This document shows positions 41,618-53,643 of a stretch of DNA of 64,000 nt, piece by piece. The notes beneath the pieces were generated by a model. It was not told where the DNA came from. It saw only the letters and a program-made list of their open reading frames with translations, and did not search any database. Numbering within the stretch: position 1 is the stretch's first letter; every line of letters starts with the position of its first letter. Made by a program: the position numbers and the translations under genes. Origin of the DNA: Spirochaetota bacterium (GTDB lineage: Bacteria > Spirochaetota > UBA4802 > JAKQUI01); the NCBI GenBank assembly GCA_029562645.1, contig JAKQUI010000003.1, positions 248,001 to 312,000 of the forward strand, read 5' to 3'.

Positions 41618-41640
41618 CCTCCCCCTAACGAAAGGGGAGG
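41618..41640. repeat. Perfect 7-bp hairpin, REP-like
   Basis: CCTCCCC and GGGGAGG flank a nine-base loop in the 273-base gap after the AAA ATPase gene. No T-run follows, so it is not a typical terminator. The next bases (GGGAGGGGG) are also G-rich. Its look is that of an intergenic REP-type element, but only one copy is present. Confidence 0.45.
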
Positions 41641-41808
41641 CCGGGAGGGGGTCGTAACGATCGGCATTTATGAAAAAAACTTCAAGAATCGTGAAGCTTC
41701 CTGGGGAGAGCATCATTGTATTATCGTGTGGGTTGCACGATACAGGTCGCTTCACCATACGCGCGACATCATCGAGCGAAACAACTAGGTAAGCGAAGAA
41801 AAAACGCA

Positions 41809-42072
41809 ATGAAACGAAAAAAGCTCCAATTCGCCTCGCAGAAGGGACTGCTCTCCATGGGGGAGCTCACGCGCGATTTCTGCGCGAAGATACTCGGATA
41901 CGATTTCGACGGGATCTTCCTCTCGGACGAATCGAGCCTGTGGGATTTCGCGGGCGATTCGATCGACACCTATCACGACGCGATCCGCAGGGAATACGGC
42001 GTCGATGCGTCCTCGGTCGAGGACGGAAACATCCTGACGATCCTGCGCCTCATCCGCGATGCGCGGCCGTGA
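41809..42072 (+). CDS. Small acyl-carrier-protein-like protein
   Basis: The product has 87 residues from the ATG at 41809; the start is not firmly set because the ribosome-binding site is weak. The segment LWDFAGDSIDTYHDAIRREY lines up with the ACP site [15 protein letters not shown] of AcpP in this window, including the Asp-Ser-hydrophobic-Asp core. It has the size and acidity of an ACP, so a phosphopantetheine on that Ser is possible. It ends three bases before the convergent radical SAM gene. No acyltransferase or synthase partner is seen, so this is an inference from the motif. Confidence 0.5.
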   Translation: MKRKKLQFASQKGLLSMGELTRDFCAKILGYDFDGIFLSDESSLWDFAGDSIDTYHDAIRREYGVDASSVEDGNILTILRLIRDARP

Positions 42073-42075
42073 GCC

Positions 42076-43389
42076 CTATGGCATGAGCTTCCCGCGTATG
42101 AGACGGATCACCCGCGCAAGGTGATCGTCCGAGGCGCGCGAGTAATCGACGCCATCGTCCGTGAGATACGGACGCAGCTCGTCCACGATGTCGGTGGTGA
42201 TGCCGCCGTACTGCCCGTGAAATGACTCAAGCCGCGCTTGCAGGCTAAAGAGCAATTTATCGCGCGCATCCAGCGCAAGATAGGAATCGATCACCTCCAA
42301 CATGGCGGCGCGATCATCGGGCAGCCGACCGCCCACGGACAGCAGGTTCGACGCGCTGTCGCTCAGGATCGTCGTTGCGCAATCGATCTCCTCCACCAGC
42401 GTCCGGATCTCGCGCACCACCCGCTCCTCCGACGCCTCCACGAACCGCCCCTCGCGCACAAGCGCCTCAAGCGGCGTTTGCGGAAACACCTCCAGCGAGC
42501 GCAGGCGGATGAAGTCGGGCGCGATCTTCGCGAGGACCGCCGCCGTATCATGCGCGTGCTTCTCCGAAAGAGCGGCGCCGCCCAACCCCGGCATCACATA
42601 CACCGAGCACGAGAGCCCCGCCTCCTTCGTCTTGAGACAGCCAGCCACGTGCTCTTCACCCGTCACGCCCTTGTCCATGAGCGCGAGCACCTCGTCGCAG
42701 CCGCTCTCGAGCCCGAAGTGCACGCGGTGCAGCCCCGCGCGGGCATAGGCCGCAAGCTCCTTCATCGAGCGCTTCTTCACGGCCGACTTCGTGCGCCCGT
42801 ACACCGTGAAGCGCCGCAATGTCGGGAACGCGGCGCGCGCCGCCTCCATCGCCTCGGCGAGGTACGCGGGCGGCAGGATGAGCGAATCGGCGTCGCCCAG
42901 GAAGCAGGTCTCGCCGCCGCCGGCGCGCCAGGCGTACACGTGCGAAATGCTGTCCGCGAGGTCGGGCGCCTCCCGAAACCAGGACATGAACCACTCGATT
43001 CGCGGATCATCCACGGCGTCGGGGGCTGATGGCGCTGCCGAAGGCATCGCTCGCTCAGGCAGCATGCCGGTCATCCCGAGCGCGTCGGACTGCGCCTGCC
43101 GGATCTTCCGGACCAGCGCCGGGACCCGGTCCCAGCCGGAGGCCCCCCGCAGGCCGATGAATCCTTCGTCGAAAAGCATGTCGTCGATCCGTTGCGCGCG
43201 CCGGATGTCCGCGCGCACCTCCGCGATCTCCCGCCGGCTGAAGGACGCCCCGAACTTGTACACCGGACAAAATCGGCAGCGGTTCCACGGGCAATTGCGG
43301 GTGAGCCGGAAGGTGAGGCTCGCATTCTCCGTGGGAGGACGGATGGAACAGATCTCGTACGGCTCGATCGCGGCATACTCCACGCCCAT
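42076..43389 (-). CDS. Radical SAM protein
   Basis: The product has 437 residues. The cluster motif is CPWNRCRFC (Cys spacing x4, x2), followed by a barrel with typical HFGLESGCDEVLALM and TVYGRTKSA strands. A helical C-terminal part (about 300-437) has no recognised domain. The N-terminal sequence before the cluster is short. The family looks like the Elp3/coproporphyrinogen-type branch often called B12-independent radical SAM proteins. Its reaction is unknown. It converges on the ACP-like gene with a three-base gap. Confidence 0.8.
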   Translation of the reverse strand: MGVEYAAIEPYEICSIRPPTENASLTFRLTRNCPWNRCRFCPVYKFGASFSRREIAEVRADIRRAQRIDDMLFDEGFIGLRGASGWDRVPALVRKIRQAQSDALGMTGMLPERAMPSAAPSAPDAVDDPRIEWFMSWFREAPDLADSISHVYAWRAGGGETCFLGDADSLILPPAYLAEAMEAARAAFPTLRRFTVYGRTKSAVKKRSMKELAAYARAGLHRVHFGLESGCDEVLALMDKGVTGEEHVAGCLKTKEAGLSCSVYVMPGLGGAALSEKHAHDTAAVLAKIAPDFIRLRSLEVFPQTPLEALVREGRFVEASEERVVREIRTLVEEIDCATTILSDSASNLLSVGGRLPDDRAAMLEVIDSYLALDARDKLLFSLQARLESFHGQYGGITTDIVDELRPYLTDDGVDYSRASDDHLARVIRLIRGKLMP

Positions 43390-43493
43390 GGAAACACCTC
43401 CAACGCAGGTGTGAACAGATGCCCGGCGCGCCGGGAAATTTCAATACAAATACGCGTGCTCCCCACCGGCCAATTCCACATGTGAAAAATGTC

Positions 43494-43523
43494 TTGATTT
43501 ATTATTCGCCGACGGATTACGAT
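43494..43523 (+). promoter_or_regulatory. Possible promoter of the PilZ operon
   Basis: TTGATT (43494-43499), an 18-base spacer and TACGAT (43518-43523), about 55 bases upstream of the PilZ gene. The match is moderate. Confidence 0.4.
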
Positions 43524-43578
43524 GGCAGGCGTATGCGGGCCATTAGGGCCGCGGAACACACACCCGGGGACACCCGTC

Positions 43579-43923
43579 ATGAGCGCAGACGACAAGCGAA
43601 AATACCGGCGCGTAAAGAGCGAATTCACCATCCGCATCAAGAAAAGCGCGGTGGTCGAGGACGCGAACTTGTTCAGCGTCGCCAAATCGGTCAACATCAG
43701 CGGAAACGGCATCCTGTTCTCCTACAGCATGCCCATGGACATCGGCGCCACGATCCAGGTGACCTTCCTCAAGCCCAACACATTCGATTTTTTCGAGGGC
43801 AGCGCCAAGGTGGTGCGGGTGGAGCTGCAGCGCGACGGGGTGTACGACATCGGCGTCGAGCTGCTCAATCTTACCGAGGCCGATGAGAAGAAGCTCAATT
43901 ACTACGTCACGAAGGACGAGTAG
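43579..43923 (+). CDS. PilZ-domain protein
   Basis: The product has 114 residues from the ATG that leaves a compact domain; the longer frame upstream is not conserved-like. The c-di-GMP-binding pattern is present: RKYRRVKSEFTI for the RxxxR part and VNISGNGILF for the (D/N)xSxxG part. It should bind c-di-GMP and relay it to a partner. It is 18 bases upstream of a histidine-kinase-type ATPase gene and two genes before a STAS-like gene, in one operon. Confidence 0.85.
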   Translation: MSADDKRKYRRVKSEFTIRIKKSAVVEDANLFSVAKSVNISGNGILFSYSMPMDIGATIQVTFLKPNTFDFFEGSAKVVRVELQRDGVYDIGVELLNLTEADEKKLNYYVTKDE

Positions 43924-43941
43924 GAAACCGCGGAACCATCG

Positions 43942-44415
43942 ATGACCGACAATTTCGTCGTCAAATACTCCATCAATTCGGCCTGGGGCATCGTCAAGGA
44001 GATCCGCGAAAAGGTGGGATCGCTCCTCCAGGACCGCCAGAAGGACCTGGTGGACGCCACGATGATGACCGTCTCCGAGCTCATCGAAAACGCGATCAAG
44101 TACGGCACGCCCGTATCCAGCAGCACCGACATCGACTTCGAGCTCACCATCACGGACGGGACGATCTCCATCAGCATCTCCAACGGGATCGTCGCCATGT
44201 CCGACTACGAAAACGTGAAGCGGCATCTCGACCTCATCGGACAAAGCGACAACCCGGGCGAGCTCTACACCAAGCGTCTCATGGAGCTCATGGAGAACCC
44301 CAGGCCGGGCGTGAGCCAGCTCGGGCTCTACCGCATCGCCTACGAGGGGGAGTTCTCCCTTTCGTATCGCTTCGAAAACAAAATCTTGACGATTTTCGCC
44401 GAGCGCGCTATCTAG
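43942..44415 (+). CDS. Histidine-kinase-like ATPase, slr1658-type regulator
   Basis: The product has 157 residues. It has the HATPase N-box (VSELIENAIKYG) and a shortened lid region. It lacks a dimerisation or receiver domain, as in anti-sigma kinases. Its pairing with the next gene (STAS-like) matches the slr1658/slr1659 regulator pairs named after Synechocystis genes. It probably binds its STAS partner. It is 22 bases before that gene. Confidence 0.75.
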   Translation: MTDNFVVKYSINSAWGIVKEIREKVGSLLQDRQKDLVDATMMTVSELIENAIKYGTPVSSSTDIDFELTITDGTISISISNGIVAMSDYENVKRHLDLIGQSDNPGELYTKRLMELMENPRPGVSQLGLYRIAYEGEFSLSYRFENKILTIFAERAI

Positions 44416-44437
44416 GCTTATCAATCAGGAGAACACC

Positions 44438-44794
44438 ATGCAAGATTTCGAACATGGCGCATTGAAAATCACCATCGGCGAAAGCAGCGGGACCGCGCGC
44501 CTCGCATGGTCCGGCAAGAGCGAGGACCGCGAGCCGGGCGCGCTCCTGACTCCCTATCTCCAGGACGCGGTCCGCGAATTCCAGGGAAAGCCGTTCGAGG
44601 TCGACTTCACGAAGCTCGAGTACATGAATTCGTCGACGGTGCCGCCCATCATCCACTTCATCAAGGACCTGGAGAGCAGCGGATCGAAAACGACGATCTT
44701 CTACGACAAGGACTCAAAATGGCAGGCGGCCTCCTTCAAGGCGCTCGAGACCATCTCCACCACCATGAAGCACATCACCGTCCAGGGCGCGTGA
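44438..44794 (+). CDS. STAS-like regulator, slr1659-type
   Basis: The product has 118 residues. The alternating strand/helix pattern is like a STAS domain, with FEVDFTKLEYMNSSTVPPII giving the loop where STAS proteins are phosphorylated (Ser-Ser-Thr). It likely partners the ATPase encoded just upstream. What it controls is unknown. Confidence 0.7.
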   Translation: MQDFEHGALKITIGESSGTARLAWSGKSEDREPGALLTPYLQDAVREFQGKPFEVDFTKLEYMNSSTVPPIIHFIKDLESSGSKTTIFYDKDSKWQAASFKALETISTTMKHITVQGA

Positions 44795-44816
44795 CGCCGC
44801 ATTCTGATCCCGCCGC

Positions 44817-45545
44817 ATGACCCCCGAGGAACGCCGCTGTATCGACCGGGTGCGGCGTGCCGTCGGCAGGGCCATCAACCGCTATCGCATGATCGCCGCG
44901 GGCGACCGCGTGCTCCTTGCGCTCTCCGGGGGAAAGGACTCGTTGGCGCTTGCGGACACGCTCCATGCCCGCTTGCGGCATCTGCCCATCTCCTACGAAC
45001 TGCGCGCGGCACATGTGCGCGTCCGCGGCATCACGGATACGGTCGACACCGACTATCTCGCTATGTTCTGCGGCGAGCGCGGGATCGCGCTCGACATCAT
45101 CGACATCGCCCTGGACCCGGCCGACGATCCGGACGGCTCCGCGTGTTTCCGGTGCGCCCGCGCTCGGCGCACGGCGCTCTTTCAACTGGCGCGAGACGTC
45201 GGGTGCCCGACCATCGCCTTCGGGCACACCATGGACGATGCGGTGGAGACGCTCCTCATGAACATGACCTTCAACGCACGCGTGAGCGGCATACCGGGGA
45301 GGCTCGCGCTCTTTGGCGGAGCCCTGGCGCTCGTCAGACCGCTCATCCTGCTCTCCGATGCGCAGGTCGCGCGCTATGCGTCCGTCGCGGGGCTCAAACC
45401 GTCGGGCGGGAACTGCCCGTACGGCGCCGCCGGCGCGCGGGAGGCGGTGCGCGCCCTCATCGGCGACCTCGGCAGGCTCTCTCCCAGGGCGCGGACCAAC
45501 CTGTTCCACGCGACCTCGAACATCGACCCGGAGTATCTGCCCTAG
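44817..45545 (+). CDS. TtcA-family tRNA 2-thiocytidine-type sulfurtransferase
   Basis: The product has 242 residues. The PP-loop LSGGKDSLALAD (Ser37 to Ser42), the CFRCARARR pair in the middle, the FGHTMDDAVETLLMN segment and a later NCPY are the marks of TtcA-type enzymes, which thiolate cytidine 32 of tRNA using an iron-sulfur cluster. It is somewhat shorter than E. coli TtcA. It may act on another tRNA base. It is 22 bases downstream of the STAS-like gene, so it is probably the last gene of that operon. Confidence 0.8.
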   Translation: MTPEERRCIDRVRRAVGRAINRYRMIAAGDRVLLALSGGKDSLALADTLHARLRHLPISYELRAAHVRVRGITDTVDTDYLAMFCGERGIALDIIDIALDPADDPDGSACFRCARARRTALFQLARDVGCPTIAFGHTMDDAVETLLMNMTFNARVSGIPGRLALFGGALALVRPLILLSDAQVARYASVAGLKPSGGNCPYGAAGAREAVRALIGDLGRLSPRARTNLFHATSNIDPEYLP

Positions 45546-45559
45546 GCGCAAAATATTTC

Positions 45560-45589
45560 TTGCCGCACCGAGGCACCCTGTGGTATCCT
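45560..45589 (+). promoter_or_regulatory. Possible promoter of the phasin-ubiB operon
   Basis: TTGCCG (45560-45565), an 18-base spacer and TATCCT (45584-45589), with a start near 45596, 50 bases before the phasin gene. Confidence 0.45.
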
Positions 45590-45648
45590 CTCGGAGTCAT
45601 ACACGGCGGCTCGCCGCGCGTATCACCACACAAAAGGAGGACACCGCA

Positions 45649-45954
45649 ATGATCGATGTATTGAAGAAGACCGTACTCACCGGCATTGGCCTGGCGACGC
45701 TGGGCGCCGAGAAAATCGAGGAATACGCGAAAAAGATCGCGGAGGACAGCAAGCTCGCCGAGTCCGAGGGAAAGAAGTTCGTCGACGAGCTTCTGCGCGA
45801 TTCCGAGATCGCGCGGAAAAACCTCGAGGCGAAGATCAACGAGCTCATCACGACGGCCCTGGACCGCATGGACCTCACCTCGAAGAAGGAGGTGGAGGAG
45901 CTCAAGAAGAAGCTCGCCGATCTCGAGGAGCAGCTCAGGAACCGCGCGGGCTGA
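45649..45954 (+). CDS. Phasin-family / PHA-granule-like small helical protein
   Basis: The product has 101 residues from an ATG with a strong AAAGGAGG ribosome-binding site eight bases upstream. The N-terminal 20 residues are a hydrophobic helix (VLKKTVLTGIGLATLG). The rest is one long amphipathic helix ending in a coiled coil (KKEVEELKKKLADLEEQL). This fits the phasin/PhaF-like family, which coats lipid or polyester granules or membranes. It is four bases upstream of a UbiB-family kinase gene. No PHA synthase gene is in the window. Confidence 0.75.
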   Translation: MIDVLKKTVLTGIGLATLGAEKIEEYAKKIAEDSKLAESEGKKFVDELLRDSEIARKNLEAKINELITTALDRMDLTSKKEVEELKKKLADLEEQLRNRAG

Positions 45955-47615
45955 CGCCGTGATCGGACGCATCGTCCGCCTGGGGCGCGGCTACCGGCAC
46001 CTCGGCCGCCTCCGGGAGATTTTCCTGGTCCTGGCGCGCCACGGCTTCGGTGATTTCGCACAACGCCTGGGCCTGCCGCGGCCGCTTCGCGCGCGCCGGA
46101 CGCGCGGCGCGCGCGACGTCGTCGACGACCCCACGCGCTGGCAGCGCATGCGCATGGTGATCGAGGAGCTGGGCCCCGCCTTCATCAAGCTCGGGCAGAT
46201 CATGAGCAACCGGCCCGACCTTCTGCCGAATGATCTCATCGACGAGCTCGAGAAACTGCAGGACGCCGTTCCGCCGTTCCCGGCGCGCGATTCGCGCGCC
46301 CTCATCGAATCTGAGTTCGGCAGGCCCATCGAAAGCATCTTCCGCCGGTTCGACGACATCCCCCTCGCGACCGCCTCGATCGCGCAGGTGCACCGCGCCG
46401 AGCTTCCCGACGGAACGCCCGTGGCCGTGAAGGTCCAGCGCCCCGGTATCGAGCGCGTCATCGACGTCGACCTCGAGATCATGCGGCACCTTGCCGCCCT
46501 CATGGAGAAATACGTGGAGGGCGCGGGTTACCTGAATCCCGTGGGCGTGGTGGAGGAGTTCGAGCGCGTCATCCGGCAGGAGATCGATTTCCACCTGGAG
46601 GCGATCCACCTCGAGCGTTTCGCGGCGAACTTCAGCGGCAATCGGACCATTCGCGTCCCGCGCGTCCACAAAAGCCACTCCACCCGGCGCGTTCTCACTA
46701 TGGAATACATCGAGGGGACCAAGCTCTCCGGCATCATCAGGGACACCGCGCCGGGCGCCAACCTGAAGCTCGTCGCCAGCCGCGGGGCCGACCTTCTCCT
46801 GGAGCAGATCTTCCAGCACGGGTTTTTTCACGCCGATCCGCATCCCGGCAACATCTTCATCATGCCAAAGAACGTCATCTGCTTCCTCGATTTCGGTATG
46901 ATGGGCTCGCTCCCCGAGTCGCAGCGCGAGCAGTTCGTGAGCATCATCTTCGGCGCGGTCACGCGCGACGCGCGGCGCATCACCGGCGCGCTCCAGCGCC
47001 TCACCGAGGAGCGCTACATCGAGCAGAAGCACCGCCTGGAGCGGCGCCTGTCCGACCTCCTGGACCAGTACGCCTACCTGCCGCTCAAGAACATCGACAT
47101 CGCCCGACTGCTGCGCGACCTCATCGGCACGCTCATCGCGTTCCGGCTCACGCTCTCGCCGAACTTCTACCTGCTGGTGAAGTCCTTCATCACCATCGAG
47201 GGCGTGGCCCGCATGCTCGATCCCGACTTCAACATCGTGGAGCACATGGAGCCGCTGGCGAAGCGGCTCTTCCGCGAGCGCCTCCACCCGAAGCGCGTTG
47301 CGCGCGACGCCGCGCACGCGGCGGTCGATCTCGCCTTCCTGCTGCGCGACCTCCCCTACGAGGTCCGCGAGCTCATCGACCAGCTCAAGGGCGGCAAGGT
47401 GCGCATCGTCTTCGAGCACCAGGGGCTCGAGTCGATGATCCGGCGCCACGACGCGATCAGCGCGCGCATCGCGACGGCCATCCTGGTCGCCGCGCTCGTG
47501 GTGGGATCGTCGCTCATCGTGCTGGCGGGCGTGCCGCCCCTGTGGCGCGGCGTCCCGACGATCGGCGTCGCCGGGTTCGTCCTCGCGGCGGTCCTGGCGT
47601 TCGGGCTGTCGATTT

Positions 47616-49493
<1,878 letters not shown>

Positions 49494-49554
49494 GGCAAAC
49501 CCCTCCCCTGCCGTAATTCATCAAGCGTCACGGCATGGGACGGTTTCGTCAACC

Positions 49555-51531
49555 CTATTGCGTGCGGGACGTGGCTTTTTCACGGGGCAACCAGAACATC
49601 ACCGGGCGGCCCGAATGGGAGAACTTCACTTTCAGTTTCGGATTAAAGTAGGGGGATGATGGGAGCGGCGCGTCGCCGCTCGCGGTTTTCCCGATCATCG
49701 TGTAGATGTTCACGCCATCGTCGGTCGTTTTGTGACTGTACCGATACTCGGCGTATTTGTCCATGTCGATGATGTCGCGAAAGTTCACGAACAGCGTGTT
49801 GGCGAACAAAGTCGCGAGGCTTGCAACGATCGCTGCCATCACGAACCGTGAGCGAAAGTCCTCGCCGCGAAGGCGACGCAGCATCGCCACGACGGCAATC
49901 GTAAGCGCACCCGCAAGCGACGACGCGACGCCGTACACGCGCAGCCGCGGGATCCACGCATCAAAGTTTATCGTATGCTTTCCAAACAGCGCGCCAAATC
50001 GCGCGACGGTATCGTTATCGAAGGAGATGCCGTACACCGCCGCACCGCCCATGATGGCAAGAGACGCCATCAACACAATGCCGATTCGCATGAGGCCCAT
50101 GCGTTCGATGCCCGACATAAGCAGGCCCACAAGGCCAGTGCCCCGGATTCCGTGACACACCAAAAGCAGGGCGAACGCATACAGATAGCCGTACCCGAAA
50201 CGCGGCTCGGGAGCGCTCGCGAACCAGAATACAACGCCAATGCACGTTATCACAAATGGAACCACGAATGAGCGGTCAAATGCGCGTATCTTTTTCACTG
50301 CGGCCCCAATGAGCACCGACAGCATTCCGGCGATGATGATGGCCACAAGAAGCATCTCGCCCTTGATGTTTTTTTTCATCCATGGAACAAGCCAGTTCCA
50401 GCTCGCAAGCACCTCGTCCGCGGGAACACCGGGCAAGCGCGCCCAGCTCTTCACCCACGCGGCCTCCGATATGGCCGTCTCGATCGGGACCGACCACGGC
50501 AGATTGCCGAAATGAAGGATCGTAGCAGGATAACCGATGCAGCCGGAAATCATCACGCCCTTTATCGCCCAGAGGACGATCAACAGGGAGGCCAGTATCA
50601 TCACCCCCATGCTGTCGCGCCTGGTAAACGGGTTCTCGCCGGTGTGCCGGTATCGGCGAAAAAGCATCCAGGCCGCCACAAGGCCAGCGCACGCCAGGAG
50701 CGCCGCTCCCGACAGTTTCAGAGTGACAATAAATGCGGAAAACAAAAGCGCCAGGAGGAGGATGCTGGGGTCTTCGTTCTCGTTTTCGAAATACGCGATC
50801 AGCAGATACACCGCGAGAAAGCTTAGCAACATGACCGGGATGTCGGGAGTGGGCGATGCGAAATCCAGATCGAGCTTGATGAGCCACGGGATGCCGGTTG
50901 CGACCAGAAACGAATCGGACAGCGACGGCTTACTGAAAAGGCTGTTCTTCAATGATAGGAAGACCGCGGAACCGTACAAGAAGAGCAGAATCGCGTTGAT
51001 GATGAAAAACGGGTTTTTCGTCACCACGCGCGCTGGCTCCAGGAGCGCCGCGGCGATAAACCACAGGGAATTGAACCCGAAGCGCCCGTGAAGATTCGCA
51101 AGCCCCAATTGGACGGGGCCGTCGGCAATCCATTTAATCGTTTGAATATGATAGAGATCGGTGTCGAAGTTCAGACACCGCATGAACGGATACGCCGCGC
51201 AGAAAACAAGAACAGACATCAGCACGATCCAATCCGATCGCGTGTGACCATAAAAAACTCGTTTTCGTAATAATACGCACAGCAGCATCCCGACACCAAG
51301 CATGACGGCGGACACGGCGGCGTTTAACGGGATAAAAAAGTTTACTGCGGCGCCCATGAGCGTAATCACGCAAAAACCAGCGCTGCCGATTATCGCGATG
51401 CGCACAGTGCTGGAAGGCGTTGCCGAATCATCGGCGTCCGGAATCTTGAGTGCGAGAAGAATTGCTCCGCCATAACCCAGAAGGGCCATGGTCCAGGCGA
51501 CATACAGCGCAAGAACGAATACGGCGATCAT
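49555..51531 (-). CDS. Large polytopic membrane protein (LIC_10190-like)
   Basis: The product has 658 residues with about 12 to 14 membrane helices. The family-like signature [13 protein letters not shown], then [16 protein letters not shown], lies in a loop near residues 120-160, similar to the LIC_10190-type membrane proteins of Leptospira and to GT-C-like enzymes. It may handle lipid-linked sugars. It overlaps the GT2-GtrA gene start by four bases at its upstream end, placing it in the surface-sugar operon. The function is inferred from context. Confidence 0.6.
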   Translation of the reverse strand: MIAVFVLALYVAWTMALLGYGGAILLALKIPDADDSATPSSTVRIAIIGSAGFCVITLMGAAVNFFIPLNAAVSAVMLGVGMLLCVLLRKRVFYGHTRSDWIVLMSVLVFCAAYPFMRCLNFDTDLYHIQTIKWIADGPVQLGLANLHGRFGFNSLWFIAAALLEPARVVTKNPFFIINAILLFLYGSAVFLSLKNSLFSKPSLSDSFLVATGIPWLIKLDLDFASPTPDIPVMLLSFLAVYLLIAYFENENEDPSILLLALLFSAFIVTLKLSGAALLACAGLVAAWMLFRRYRHTGENPFTRRDSMGVMILASLLIVLWAIKGVMISGCIGYPATILHFGNLPWSVPIETAISEAAWVKSWARLPGVPADEVLASWNWLVPWMKKNIKGEMLLVAIIIAGMLSVLIGAAVKKIRAFDRSFVVPFVITCIGVVFWFASAPEPRFGYGYLYAFALLLVCHGIRGTGLVGLLMSGIERMGLMRIGIVLMASLAIMGGAAVYGISFDNDTVARFGALFGKHTINFDAWIPRLRVYGVASSLAGALTIAVVAMLRRLRGEDFRSRFVMAAIVASLATLFANTLFVNFRDIIDMDKYAEYRYSHKTTDDGVNIYTMIGKTASGDAPLPSSPYFNPKLKVKFSHSGRPVMFWLPREKATSRTQ

Positions 51532-52652
51532 TTGCCGGGATGTATCTCTTTATACTTTTCCTTGAACACGATGCGATCGTACCCGAGGAAATTCCAGACG
51601 ATGGCCACGACAATCCCGATGATCGTGTTCAGCTTGTAGTCCATGCCCGTAGCCGAGAGCGAGTAAAACAGCACCAACCGCATCGCCACCGAGATCCCGG
51701 TGATGAAGTGAAACTGGAACACCTTCAGCATGAGCTGCCCAACGGACGTGAACCGGTATCGCCAGCCGAGAAAGGAGTGCAGAACGAACCCCACGATGAT
51801 GGAGATCTCGATGCTGATCGCATGCGCGATATTCTGCTGCAGCATGGAACGCATCCCGAAGGATTCCACCAGCGCGATGATGGACGCATACTGCGACAGC
51901 GCCACGAATATGCCGTTGATGGCGTACTTCACCAGGTGCGCGAACCGCGAGGTGTTGTACTTGAAGATGCACCAGAGAGCCCGGAAGGCGTCCTTGAGTC
52001 CGATCTTCTTGCCCTCTTCGTACGTTCGCCCATAATACGAGATACCCACCTCGAAGACGCGCACGCCCTTCGTTCGCGACAGCTCGCCGATCTTCGCCGT
52101 CATCTCAGGCTCTATCCCGAAGCGCTTCTCCTCCAGTTCGAACTGATCGAGCACGCTCTTCTTGATGACCTTGTAGCATGTCTCCATGTCGGTGAGGTTA
52201 AGATCGGAGAACATGTTGGAAAGCAGCGTGAGCATCTTATTGCCCAGCATATGCCAGAAGTACAGCACTCGGTGCGGCTCGCCGCCCATGAAGCGCGACC
52301 CGTACACCACGTCCGCCTTCCCATCAACGATCGGCTTGAGCAGTTTGGGATACTCATTGGGATCGTACTCCATGTCCGCATCCTGGATGAGGACCACGTC
52401 GCCTGTCGCCTGACGGAAGCCCGTTTGAAGCGCGGCGCCCTTGCCGGCGTTTTTCTCGTGGTAGAAAATCTTTACGTTCTTATCCTTGATCCCCGCGAGG
52501 ATGTCGCGGGTACCGTCGGTCGAGCAGTCGTCAACGATGACGATCTCGCGCTCCTTGATCTCCTTCGGGAGCGGGGCTTTTTTTACGATGTCGAGGATTG
52601 CGAGGAAGGTGTTCTTCTCGTTGAAGACGGGTATTATGATGGATAGCTTCAC
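51528..52652 (-). CDS. GT2 glycosyltransferase fused to GtrA membrane domain
   Basis: The product has 374 residues. Residues 1 to about 235 are a GT2 domain of the dolichyl-phosphate mannose synthase type ([39 protein letters not shown]). Residues about 235-365 are a four-helix GtrA-like domain ([18 protein letters not shown]). It probably makes an undecaprenyl-phosphate sugar and passes it to the periplasm. It overlaps the preceding and following genes' ends or lies within a few bases of them. Confidence 0.88.
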   Translation of the reverse strand: MKLSIIIPVFNEKNTFLAILDIVKKAPLPKEIKEREIVIVDDCSTDGTRDILAGIKDKNVKIFYHEKNAGKGAALQTGFRQATGDVVLIQDADMEYDPNEYPKLLKPIVDGKADVVYGSRFMGGEPHRVLYFWHMLGNKMLTLLSNMFSDLNLTDMETCYKVIKKSVLDQFELEEKRFGIEPEMTAKIGELSRTKGVRVFEVGISYYGRTYEEGKKIGLKDAFRALWCIFKYNTSRFAHLVKYAINGIFVALSQYASIIALVESFGMRSMLQQNIAHAISIEISIIVGFVLHSFLGWRYRFTSVGQLMLKVFQFHFITGISVAMRLVLFYSLSATGMDYKLNTIIGIVVAIVWNFLGYDRIVFKEKYKEIHPGK

Positions 52653-52674
52653 TTATTCTCTCCCCCGATATGGC

Positions 52675-53637
52675 TTATTCGATAGTATCCCAGTGGGCGA
52701 TAATGTCATCAATACTTTTTTCGAAGGGTATGTCGTTCATCCAACCGGTTTCCTTCTTGATCTTTTCATTTGACCCGACAACAATATTATTGTCATTTGG
52801 TCGAATCATTTTCGGGTCCTCCCGGATTTCAATTTCCAGACTTAGCTTATCCGCAATCAAGTCAACCACCTGACGCAGGGACCGTCCTATCCCGCTGCAA
52901 ACATTATATATTTCACCTCGTTTCCCATGCAGCAGTAGCGCCGAATATGCCGAAACCACATCTCGCACATCGAGAAAATCCCTCACTATGGAAACATCGC
53001 CAGTATGCAGGACTCCTCTTGTGAGTCCGCGTTTTTTCATTTCCACCATCTGCTTCACGAAACTTGGCACAACAAAGAGCTCTTTCTGCTGCGGCCCGAT
53101 ATGGTTAAACGATCTGGTCATCACGATGTCCATGCCATAGCCGTCCACATACACGCGCGAGAGCATTTCCTGCGAGACTCGCGCCACCGCATACGGGCTC
53201 ACCGGCCTTGTTTCCAGCTCCTCGGTTATGGGAATGGATTTTTCCGACACATTGCCGTATTCCTCAGAAGATCCGATTGAAAGCAAACGACACTCAATTC
53301 CGAGTTCCCTGACGGTATCCACGAGATTGAGGAAAATATTCGTATTGTTCCGGAAACTTTCAATCGGGTTCCTCCAGCTGAACGCAACGCTGCTATAGGA
53401 GGCAAGATGAAGAATGTACTGCGGCTGAAATTGAAAGATCAGGTTGTCGACCTTCTCTTTATGCAGAAGGTTTATCGCCTCGAAGCGGCATTCGATGTCC
53501 TTGTAATGATCAATCGGGAATTGCGGATGAAAAAGATCCAGCCCGAGGATGGAAACGCTTTCCTTACTACTGCTCAGGTGCTCCAGGAAATAGTGCGAGA
53601 CAAATCCCGAGAAACCGGTGATGAGGATTTTTTTCAT
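52675..53637 (-). CDS. NAD-dependent epimerase/dehydratase (GDP-mannose dehydratase or reductase type)
   Basis: The product has 320 residues. The Rossmann motif TGFSGFVSHYF, the SIGSSEEYG strand and the SDR motif SPYAVAR place it in the GMD/RMD branch. The expected YxxxK has Arg instead of Lys (Tyr-Ala-Val-Ala-Arg), which could affect activity. It would make a deoxyhexose precursor such as GDP-rhamnose. It is 22 bases upstream of the GT2-GtrA gene and six bases downstream of a GT4 gene. Confidence 0.82.
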   Translation of the reverse strand: MKKILITGFSGFVSHYFLEHLSSSKESVSILGLDLFHPQFPIDHYKDIECRFEAINLLHKEKVDNLIFQFQPQYILHLASYSSVAFSWRNPIESFRNNTNIFLNLVDTVRELGIECRLLSIGSSEEYGNVSEKSIPITEELETRPVSPYAVARVSQEMLSRVYVDGYGMDIVMTRSFNHIGPQQKELFVVPSFVKQMVEMKKRGLTRGVLHTGDVSIVRDFLDVRDVVSAYSALLLHGKRGEIYNVCSGIGRSLRQVVDLIADKLSLEIEIREDPKMIRPNDNNIVVGSNEKIKKETGWMNDIPFEKSIDDIIAHWDTIE

Positions 53638-53643
53638 GATATC

